A stretch of DNA of 57,321 bases. It comes from CAZMGV01 sp964621525 [NCBI: uncultured bacterium]. GTDB taxonomy: Bacteria > JAGRBM01. The notes under the pieces are model-generated. The model did not search any database, had not been told where the DNA came from, and worked only from the letters and a program-made list of their open reading frames with translations. Shown piece by piece: positions 51,310-57,321 of the stretch. Location: positions 1 to 57,321 of the forward strand of contig CAZUMS010000025.1 in NCBI GenBank assembly GCA_964621525.1, in the 5' to 3' direction. Position 1 is the first letter of the stretch, and each line of letters opens with the position of its first letter. The position numbers and the translations under genes are program-made.

Positions 51310-51434
51310 TTCGCCAGTCCGGTTTCCTCCTCACGTCAGGTGAGGAGGTGCCCGAGTCTGCGAGGGCGGTGGAGTCTTCCGGAAAACTCCCCCGGCGGGA
51401 AAACCCGCCGCCCCCTCACATGACGTGAGGGGGA
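51310..51434. repeat. palindromic element 10, permuted relative of element 1
   Basis: Hairpin CCTCCTCAC..GTGAGGAGG, then TGCCCGAGTC..GAGGGCGGTGGAGTC, TTCCGGAA, ACTCCCCCGGCGGG..CCCGCC and hairpin CCCCCTCAC..GTGAGGGGG. The two halves of element 1 occur in reversed order, joined at their outer ends. Confidence 0.8.
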
Positions 51435-51459
51435 AATCAGAAGAAAGGACCTCCTCCCC

Positions 51460-51897
51460 ATGCCGCTCGTCGCCGATCTCGAAACGCTGGTCGCCCTCGC
51501 CCTCTCGGGCACGGGCGCGGATACGCCGTCGGAGCTGCGCTACGGCTTCGGCCGGGACGGCCTCACCCGGGGCGGGCTCGCCTTCGAGGTGCGCCCCATC
51601 GGCGCGGAGATTGCCGCCTGGGAGCGGCCCGCCGGTGCCGTGAAGGCGCACCTCGCCCACCGGTTCACGGTGGAGCTCAGGGAGCTCATGGCCGGCGACG
51701 CCGCCGGCGCCCGCGAGCGGATGGCGTCGCGGATGCAGACCCTCGCCTCGGCGCTCGCCGGGACGGAACTGATCCCGCCGGAGAGCGGAATCTCGCAGGC
51801 GATCCCCGGCGCGCCGCTTGTCCGCACGAAAACGGGCGGCGCGAACGGCCCCGCCTGCATCGCCGCCGAACTGCCGGTGACGGTGCTGGAGAAGTGA
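51460..51897 (+). CDS. small tail-region protein, unknown
   Basis: 145 residues, mixed alpha/beta, conserved-looking core AHRFTVELRELMAGD. Between the tail chaperones and the tape measure. Could be a tail completion or minor tail protein; no family recognised. ATG 51460 follows GAAAGGACC. Confidence 0.5.
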   Translation: MPLVADLETLVALALSGTGADTPSELRYGFGRDGLTRGGLAFEVRPIGAEIAAWERPAGAVKAHLAHRFTVELRELMAGDAAGARERMASRMQTLASALAGTELIPPESGISQAIPGAPLVRTKTGGANGPACIAAELPVTVLEK

Positions 51898-51909
51898 GAA
51901 AGGAACCCC

Positions 51910-52575
51910 ATGTCCGATTCTGTCACCGACCTGTCCGGCGCGCTGGACGATCTCGAACGGTTCAAGGAAAACCTGCCGCCCGGCGTCCTGGAGGAAACGG
52001 CCCGCTGGATGGCGGAGATCCGCCGCCAGACGGGAGAGACCTCCCGGGAGTTCGTCGAGAACTTCAACCGCCGGGCGATTTCCCCGCTGCGGCCGCTGAT
52101 CGAGAGCACCGCCCGCGCCATCGACGGCCTGTTCCGGGGCCTCGTGGACGGCTCGGCCCGCAGCGGGCGGGCCTTCGCCGCCATCCTGCTGGACGCGGTG
52201 GGCCGCTTCGCCAGCGCCATGGGCGAGGCGATGATCGCCACCGCCAAGGCGCTCCAGGCCCTCATGACGCTGAACATCCCCGCAACCTTCACGGCGGGCT
52301 TCGCGCTCATCGCCATCGGCGCCTCGCTCCAGGCGTTCGCTGCGGGCCTCGGCGGCGGAGCCTCCGCCGGGGCCGCCCCGGCTCCGCCCCCGGAACTCCC
52401 GGCGGAGGAACGGGAGCGCAGGCTCCCCATGGAACTCACCGTGAACCTCGTGAACAACGGCGGCGTACTCGGCCTGGACAACGTGCGGACGTTTATCGTC
52501 GATGCCGTCCGCGACGCCGTCGGTGAGGACCGCCTTGCCATCGTCACCGGACCCGCCGGGGTCCGGGTGTACTGA
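51910..52575 (+). CDS. short tail tape measure-like protein
   Basis: 221 residues. Charged amphipathic helices (DDLERFKENLPPG, SREFVENFNRRA), then a hydrophobic segment FTAGFALIAIGASLQAFAAGL and a Gly/Ala/Pro-rich turn, like the C-terminal region of tape measure proteins. Tape measures are usually 600-1500 residues; at 221 this would set a very short tail, near the roughly 220 residues I recall for the RcGTA tape measure. Position after the chaperones supports the call. Confidence 0.6.
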   Translation: MSDSVTDLSGALDDLERFKENLPPGVLEETARWMAEIRRQTGETSREFVENFNRRAISPLRPLIESTARAIDGLFRGLVDGSARSGRAFAAILLDAVGRFASAMGEAMIATAKALQALMTLNIPATFTAGFALIAIGASLQAFAAGLGGGASAGAAPAPPPELPAEERERRLPMELTVNLVNNGGVLGLDNVRTFIVDAVRDAVGEDRLAIVTGPAGVRVY

Positions 52576-52585
52576 AATAACCGGG

Positions 52586-52649
52586 GACCTCACCCCTCGG
52601 ATCCCGTCTCCGCATGCGGAGAGGGGGAGCCGGAGGCAGGGGTGAGGTC
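52586..52649. repeat. palindromic element 11
   Basis: Outer GACCTCACCCCT/AGGGGTGAGGTC pair perfectly; central hairpin CTCCGCATGCGGAG. Between tape measure and the next tail gene. Confidence 0.75.
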
Positions 52650-52669
52650 TCTCACAGGAGGTTTCCCCC

Positions 52670-54190
52670 ATGCCCGTTCCCCCCGCTCCGTCCGCCCTGC
52701 TCGTTCCCGCCGTGGAACTCTCGGGGGTGCTCAAATTCTCCGTGGACGGCGAGACGTACGCGGCGGAGCTCGCCCGCAGGTTCTACACGCCCCGGGCGCT
52801 CGTGCTGGCGCTCCTTCGCGCCATGCGGGACGCCCTGCCGGACCCGGCCTCACCGTCCGGCTACGGCTTCCGGCTCCACTACCGGCTCGTGCCGGTGGAC
52901 ACGGGCCCGGCCGTGGACCTGGAAGGCGGCGCGCTCTACTGGAGCGCCGCACCGGATTCGCTCGCGCTCACGGTGCTCCACTCGGACCCGGAAACGTATA
53001 TCGCGACGCCGGACGGCCTTCCGCTCGTCCGGGGCGGGGCCCTGTTTCCGGACCTCGGCGCCGAACCCGGCACGCGGGTCCGCTGGACAGCTGCCGGCGC
53101 TCCGGCGGCGAACCCCGCGCAGGCGGCCCAGTTCGTCTGGCCGCTTCTCCGTCACCCCGTGCGCCTCCAGGACCGGAAGACCGTGCTGGACCTCGGCTCG
53201 CGGGCGCAGGTGGAGACCGAAGACGGCTCGCTCTGGTCCGTGGGCCGGGGCGGCTCCGGGAAATTCTCCGGCCAGTTCGCCTTCGTGCCCGGCAGCCGGT
53301 GGACGGCACAGGGCTGGGACCGGGCGCTTGCGCCAGACGGTGCCCTCGCCGCCGGCGCCCCGGCGGACCTGCACCGCAGTTCGCTCCTCGAAACGCACAC
53401 GCCCGTCAGGGCGACGAACCGGACGATCGACACCGAGGAACCCGTCACCGGCTTCCGGACGGTGAAGCTCCAGCTCGCCGTGCAGCCTGAACCCGAAGAC
53501 GAGACGGACCGTTCGAACCCCGGCGGCGAGCCGTTCACCTTCGGCCGAAAACTCCCGGCAGCCGGGTTCACGGCTCCGCTCACGGGCAGCTTCGGCGGAG
53601 ATACCTCGTACTATTCGGACTATTCGGGCCTTCTCCTCCAGACGGGCTCGACCCCGGCGGGGAAATTCGCCCGGCTCCGGCCGCTCGATGCAGTTCAGAA
53701 GACGGCGGACGCCCGCATCCGGGTAAAACTGTGGCGGCCCTATCCGTTCTCCGTCGCCGGCGGCTCGCTCTGGGAGGCGGGGATCCTGCTCGCGCATAAC
53801 TCCGGCGGTGCCGGAACAGCCGTCGTCGCTCACGACACGGGCTCAACGCGCGAGCTTCGCGCCTACCCGGTGCTCACCGACGGCTCGAAAGGAACGCCGG
53901 TTACGCTCGGCACGCTCACGCAGCCCGTCCCGAGGGACGCGCTCCTCCAGGAAAATCCCGCCCACTGGCTCACGGCGGAATTCCAGCTCTTCACCGCCTC
54001 AGGCGGCACCGGGGTCGTGCGGGTACGGGCGTCGTACAACGGCGAAGGGCCTTTCGAGGGCTGTGTGATCCCCTACCCCTCGGTGGACTCCGCGGGCCAC
54101 GAGTGGATGCTCGCCGTCTCGAACAACTCCGTGCCGCCGTCGAACACGGTGTTCGGTGCACCTGAAATCTGGGAGGACAAGTCGGAATGA
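52670..54190 (+). CDS. phage tail-tip/distal tail-like protein
   Basis: 506 residues, beta-rich, no membrane segment. Begins VELSGVLKFSVDGETYAAEL, then several beta-sandwich-like stretches (AGILLAHNSGGAGTAVV, RVRASYNGEGPFEG). No clear homologue by eye. Location between tape measure and the large hub-like gene suggests distal tail or fibre. A possible carbohydrate-binding C-terminal domain is inferred from composition only. Confidence 0.55.
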   Translation: MPVPPAPSALLVPAVELSGVLKFSVDGETYAAELARRFYTPRALVLALLRAMRDALPDPASPSGYGFRLHYRLVPVDTGPAVDLEGGALYWSAAPDSLALTVLHSDPETYIATPDGLPLVRGGALFPDLGAEPGTRVRWTAAGAPAANPAQAAQFVWPLLRHPVRLQDRKTVLDLGSRAQVETEDGSLWSVGRGGSGKFSGQFAFVPGSRWTAQGWDRALAPDGALAAGAPADLHRSSLLETHTPVRATNRTIDTEEPVTGFRTVKLQLAVQPEPEDETDRSNPGGEPFTFGRKLPAAGFTAPLTGSFGGDTSYYSDYSGLLLQTGSTPAGKFARLRPLDAVQKTADARIRVKLWRPYPFSVAGGSLWEAGILLAHNSGGAGTAVVAHDTGSTRELRAYPVLTDGSKGTPVTLGTLTQPVPRDALLQENPAHWLTAEFQLFTASGGTGVVRVRASYNGEGPFEGCVIPYPSVDSAGHEWMLAVSNNSVPPSNTVFGAPEIWEDKSE

Positions 54191-54212
54191 CGAACTCACC
54201 CCTGAAAGACAC

Positions 54213-54240
54213 AGGCCGGTTCCCCGAAGAGAACCGGCCT
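54213..54240 (-). terminator. terminator of secreted Lys-rich gene 1
   Basis: AGGCCGGTTC..GAACCGGCCT, 10-bp perfect stem 27 bases after the stop, followed on the minus strand by a modest T-rich stretch. Similar hairpin at 54712-54741. Confidence 0.6.
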
Positions 54241-54266
54241 GCGGCTGAAGGGAGCGGGGCGGCGGA

Positions 54267-54455
54267 TTACTTCGCGGGCTCTTCCTTCTTGTCGTCCTTC
54301 TTCTCGTGCTTCTTGTGGTGCTTCTTCCCGGCTGCCGGGGCGTCCATCTTTTCGTCCTTCTTGGCTTCGTCGGCTTTCGCGGCCGGGACGAATGCGGGTG
54401 CGCCAGCCAGAAGGGCGGCAAGGGCAGTGGCTCCGAGAATGCGTTTGGGATTCAT
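54267..54455 (-). CDS. small secreted Lys/His-rich protein 1
   Basis: 62 residues. Signal peptide MNPKRILGATALAALLAGAP...AKA, mature tail KKHHKKHEKKDDKKEE. Exported, highly charged, perhaps metal-binding or wall-associated. Start supported by CAGGAG. Clearly paralogous to the protein at 54810-54977 (RILxATxLAALLAGxPAFV) and oriented against the tail genes that surround it. Confidence 0.75.
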   Translation of the reverse strand: MNPKRILGATALAALLAGAPAFVPAAKADEAKKDEKMDAPAAGKKHHKKHEKKDDKKEEPAK

Positions 54456-54711
54456 GATGACTCCTGAGTGTCTCTCCGGTGCCGGATCGTCGCCTGGAGC
54501 CGGTCGCTTCCCCCGGCGGTCACCATGACCGCCGCCTGGAAGTTCCCTTCGGGCTCCCGGTGAGCCGGGACCGCGGGTTCATGAATATCAGGCCCGGATG
54601 AAGGAACCCGGTAACCTTCATGAAACGATGCTGAAGCCGGGATGAGAAAGCACCCACACTCCCCGAAACAGGCGGGGAAAAAGGTAAAAAGCCGGAGGGC
54701 TGGAAAGACAA
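54456..54711. other. intergenic region with twin TTCATGAA palindromes
   Basis: No gene seen. Holds the promoter region of gene 54267-54455 and two perfect TTCATGAA palindromes (54578-54585 and 54617-54624), 39 bases apart, about 125-170 bases upstream of the start. Confidence 0.4.
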
Positions 54712-54741
54712 CAGGCCGGTTCCCGTGAGGGAACCAGCCTG
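54712..54741 (-). terminator. terminator of secreted Lys-rich gene 2
   Basis: CAGGCCGGTTCCC..GGGAACCAGCCTG, about 70 bases after the stop; duplicates the hairpin at 54213 with one stem mismatch. Confidence 0.55.
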
Positions 54742-54809
54742 CTGGTGCTTTGAAAAGCGAGAGTTCGAAGGAACCCTGGAAGTAACGCGGCGCTAACGCG
54801 CCGGCGGAA

Positions 54810-54977
54810 TTACTTCTTGGTTTCTTCCTTCTTCTCTTCTTTCTTTTCTTCCTTCTTTTCCTCTTTCTTCTCTTCCTTCTTCTCTTCCTTCTTTTCTTCG
54901 GCCTTCACGGTCGAGACGAACGCCGGGGTTCCGGCGAGAAGGGCGGCGAGGACGGTGGCTTCAAGAATGCGCTTCAT
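54810..54977 (-). CDS. small secreted Lys/Glu-repeat protein 2
   Basis: 55 residues from ATG 54977 (AGGAG upstream). Signal peptide MKRILEATVLAALLAGTPAFV...KAEE, then six or seven repeats of KKEE. Exported polyampholyte likely to be a single charged helix. Paralogue of gene 54267-54455 including its terminator, so a tandem duplication. The repeat tract could vary in length by slippage. Confidence 0.75.
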   Translation of the reverse strand: MKRILEATVLAALLAGTPAFVSTVKAEEKKEEKKEEKKEEKKEEKKEEKKEETKK

Positions 54978-55386
54978 AACGAGAATAACTCCTGTTTTTC
55001 TCTCACTCCCGGCATGAGTGCTCCGAATCGGACCGAAAACCCCGCGCCCGCCACCTTGGCAAAACGTCCTGGGCTTTCTGAACACAAGTCCCTCCGTGAG
55101 ACCGGGAACCAGAGTTATAACGCAAAATGGGGCAACCTGTTACGCCATTGCGAGAGTTGAGAACACTTTTTTTACAAGCGCCGGCAACGGGTTCCCCGGC
55201 CGGCCTGGTTCATTATAACTATTTGAATTTACTTTGTTTTTTACGTTTCCGATCTGAACTGTCCGGTCCGTCCGGTTTACATGTGCTTACAAGTGGCGGT
55301 TTTCGGGATGTGATGCATGCCACACAGCCCGCGTTTCATCTCCCCTTGGACCCTTGCCCCCCTTCCCCTGACAGGAGCCCGTGACC
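54978..55386. other. AT-richer non-coding region before the last gene
   Basis: 409 bases. Contains the leader of the minus-strand Lys/Glu gene, the motif at 55136-55180 (ACCTGT..CGC..CATT..GTTGAGAAC..TTTTTTT) shared with 42737-42780, and an AT-rich stretch at 55210-55250 with a TATAAT-like box on the minus strand. Short frames here look non-coding. Confidence 0.45.
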
Positions 55387-57321
55387 ATGCCCGCTCTCGA
55401 CGACCTCATTGGCGCCCCCGCCGTTCAGCCTGTCTGGACGGCGGAATTCGCCTCCGCCTCGCAGACGATCCTCGCCCTCGCCGCCTCGGCGGTAACCCCC
55501 GCCGAAATCGAGGCGGAGCCGGGCGGGGATTTCAGCCGGTTCCCGAATGCGGGGTACGCCGTCATCGCTTACGGCGGCCGGCAGGAGATCGTCCGCTACG
55601 GAGGCAAGAGCCCGGACGGGGCGAAGCTCCTCGCCGTCGTGCGCGGAAGGTTCCACACCCGCCTGCGCGACTGGCCCGGCGGCGCGACAGTCCGTGAATG
55701 GGGACTGGACCGCCCCTTCTCCAGCGTGCCGCTGGAGGGCGCGGTCCCGGTCCTGCTCGCTCCGTCCGTGAGCCGGCAGGGGCTCGACGACGAACGCCTC
55801 ACCGCCGCCGTCGCCTCGTTTTCCTTCCGGCTCGCGGACCGGGACGGGAAAATCGCGGAGCTGATCGCCCTCACGCCGCTCCGGGACCGGGCCGTGACGC
55901 TCCGGCTCGGCCTCCCCGGTCTCGACTGGCCCGAAGCGTTCCGCACCGTGGCCAGAGGCCGCGTGCGAAGCGCCGTGTCGGAGGACGGCGGCGCCTCCTG
56001 GCGGTTCCAGTGCCGGGGGATCTTCGGCGAACTGAAGGACAGGCCCCTGTTCCCCTCGCGCCGCTCGCGCCTCACGGCAGATACCGACGCCGTGCAGACG
56101 GCGCTGCCCGTGGGCGACACGGGCCGGTTTCTCGGCACGGCCGGTGTGCCCGTGCGCTACGCGCGGATCGGGGACGAGATCGTCGCCTACACCGGGCTGA
56201 GCACCCCCGCGGGTGCGGGCGACTTCACCGGCTGCACGCGGGGGATGTTCGCCACGGTCCCGGCGGTTCACACCGCGGATGACGAGGTCATCCAGCTCTA
56301 CGAGTTCGGCGGCCACCCGCTGGATGTGCTGCTCCAGCTCCTGACGACAACGGAGGCGGGAGGGAACGGACCGTACGACACCCCCGCTCACCGGGGTGGG
56401 GCCGCCCTCGGTCTCGACGCCGCCCTTATCGATATTGCCGCCGTGGAAGACGTCCGCGACGGTCTCGTGCCGGGCCTCCTCGTCCGGTTCCTGGTCGAAG
56501 AAGAGGCGGACGACGCCAAGCGGTGGATCGAGGACGAGCTCCTGAAAGCCTCGGGCGTGATCCTGGCCGAGACGGAAGATGCGCGGCTCACGGTGAAGTT
56601 CCTCGGGCCCCCCTTCCCGGAGCGTGCCCCGGCGGTCCTCGGTCCTGCCTTCCTCGTTGCACAGGGTGAGCGGCTGGACCTCGGCCTCGAAAGCCTCCGC
56701 AATGTCATCGAAGTCCGCTACTCGCGTGACCCGGTGACGGAGGACTATCTGGAACGGCTCCTGTTTGTGGACGCCGACTCGGTGAGCCGCCACGGAGCGG
56801 CGCCGAAGCTCCTCCTGGAACTCCAGGGGGTTCACGGAAACCGCTCGCCCCTCGGCGACAGCGGCGGCGACCGTCTCGCGGAGCGGATCGCCCTCCGGCT
56901 CGGCACCTCGCTCGCAAACCCCCGGACGCGCCTCAAGGCGGACGCGCCGTTCCAGATGACAGGCCTCTCGCCCGGTGACGTCGTGGAACTCCGGCACGGG
57001 CGGCTCCCGCCCGGAACGCCGGAGGAAGACCGTCCGCTCGTCGAGGCGGTCCGGTTCCCGGGGCCGAGGCTCGCCGAAATCTCGGCCAGGTCCGTCGCGC
57101 CCGGGACGGGCCGCGTGACGTTCGAGCTCCGCGAGGCCCCCTACGCCCTGCTCCGGTACGCCTTCATCCACGAGGACGGCGCGCCGGACTATGCGGACGC
57201 GGACCCGCCGGGCCGCCGGTTCGCTTACCTCGCCGGAGACGGCGGCACGCCCGCAGACCCCAACGCATCGCCCCTGCCGTTCGCCGGCGGCGGGCCGCCC
57301 TACGCCCTGTACCCGGCGTAG
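55387..57321 (+). CDS. large phage tail protein (baseplate hub-like)
   Basis: 644 residues from ATG 55387 (AGGAG nine bases upstream), ending with TAG exactly at the window end. Beta-rich; contains MGDEIV-like strands such as RIGDEIVAYTG and FTGCTRGMFATV, resembling central tail hub proteins of siphoviruses and GTAs that contact the tape measure end. The hydrophobic VLLQLLTTTEAGG helix and LRNVIEVRYSRDP also fit hub/gp27-like folds. Further tail or lysis genes may follow outside the window. Confidence 0.65.
   Translation: MPALDDLIGAPAVQPVWTAEFASASQTILALAASAVTPAEIEAEPGGDFSRFPNAGYAVIAYGGRQEIVRYGGKSPDGAKLLAVVRGRFHTRLRDWPGGATVREWGLDRPFSSVPLEGAVPVLLAPSVSRQGLDDERLTAAVASFSFRLADRDGKIAELIALTPLRDRAVTLRLGLPGLDWPEAFRTVARGRVRSAVSEDGGASWRFQCRGIFGELKDRPLFPSRRSRLTADTDAVQTALPVGDTGRFLGTAGVPVRYARIGDEIVAYTGLSTPAGAGDFTGCTRGMFATVPAVHTADDEVIQLYEFGGHPLDVLLQLLTTTEAGGNGPYDTPAHRGGAALGLDAALIDIAAVEDVRDGLVPGLLVRFLVEEEADDAKRWIEDELLKASGVILAETEDARLTVKFLGPPFPERAPAVLGPAFLVAQGERLDLGLESLRNVIEVRYSRDPVTEDYLERLLFVDADSVSRHGAAPKLLLELQGVHGNRSPLGDSGGDRLAERIALRLGTSLANPRTRLKADAPFQMTGLSPGDVVELRHGRLPPGTPEEDRPLVEAVRFPGPRLAEISARSVAPGTGRVTFELREAPYALLRYAFIHEDGAPDYADADPPGRRFAYLAGDGGTPADPNASPLPFAGGGPPYALYPA

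Larger units (their letters stand above)
43004..57321. mobile_element. phage-derived morphogenesis cluster (domesticated or GTA-like)
   Basis: Packaging, head and tail genes in canonical order in 14.3 kb, host-like high G+C, shared GAAAGGA leaders, palindromic host-type repeats in gaps and three antisense non-phage genes. No integrase, replication, repressor or lysis gene in view. Confidence 0.7.

Overview
The window is a high-G+C chromosome segment from a Gram-negative bacterium. Lipoprotein signals, FtsK, RmuC, PBP4-type carboxypeptidase, a stand-alone MshEN (GspE N-terminal) domain protein, ethylmalonyl-CoA-type reductase and ACAD10/11-type genes together suggest a deltaproteobacterial or myxococcal-like lineage. 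That placement is inference; no rRNA or tRNA is visible to settle it. Three stretches look foreign by base composition: a restriction-modification block (13.1-15.6 kb), a small nuclease cassette (35.6-36.4 kb) and a three-gene island (40.3-42.3 kb).

Layout. 0-13 kb: envelope and membrane proteins, a NUDIX-membrane-SH3 fusion, aldehyde dehydrogenase, a spermidine-synthase-like membrane protein, acyl-CoA dehydrogenase, a YfhO-like giant membrane protein and a lone receiver protein. 13-15.6 kb: putative restriction nuclease, C5-cytosine methyltransferase and Vsr in overlapping frames. 15.6-25 kb: SirB1-like protein, alpha/beta hydrolase, a crotonyl-CoA carboxylase/reductase homologue with intact structural-zinc cysteines, a HepT/MntA toxin-antitoxin pair, a methyltransferase, a polytopic protein, two tandem acidic lipoproteins with duplicated promoters and terminators, then a small DUF2934-like gene and a hemerythrin, each behind a near-consensus sigma-54 promoter. 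25-40 kb: dipeptide ABC importer genes without ATPases, TerC, ftsK, a phosphotransferase plus acyl-CoA dehydrogenase pair (a split ACAD11), a DUF559 nuclease cassette inside 81-bp direct repeats, rmuC, a TetR regulator and dacB.

40.1-42.4 kb: a 2.1-kb island of clearly lower G+C sits exactly between two identical 116-bp copies of the 3' end of dacB. It carries three closely packed genes, two unrecognised and the last HEPN-like. It is the best candidate here for an undescribed defence or toxin module.

43-57.3 kb: a phage-type morphogenesis cluster in host-like base composition (terminase, portal, possible scaffold, capsid, connector, tail tube, tail chaperone with an A AAC CCC frameshift site, a very short tape measure, tail tip proteins). 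It has no integrase, lysis or replication gene in view, is interrupted by an antisense histidine kinase and two antisense secreted Lys-rich proteins, and has palindromic intergenic elements in most of its gaps. This fits a domesticated, gene-transfer-agent-like or tail-like particle better than a recent prophage, although the right side is cut off by the window end.

A family of palindromic, cloverleaf-like intergenic repeats runs through the right two thirds. Stem sequences differ between copies but stay complementary, and one copy is circularly permuted. The DUF559 nuclease gene is bracketed by such repeats and even ends inside one, which suggests a link between that nuclease and the spread of the repeat family.
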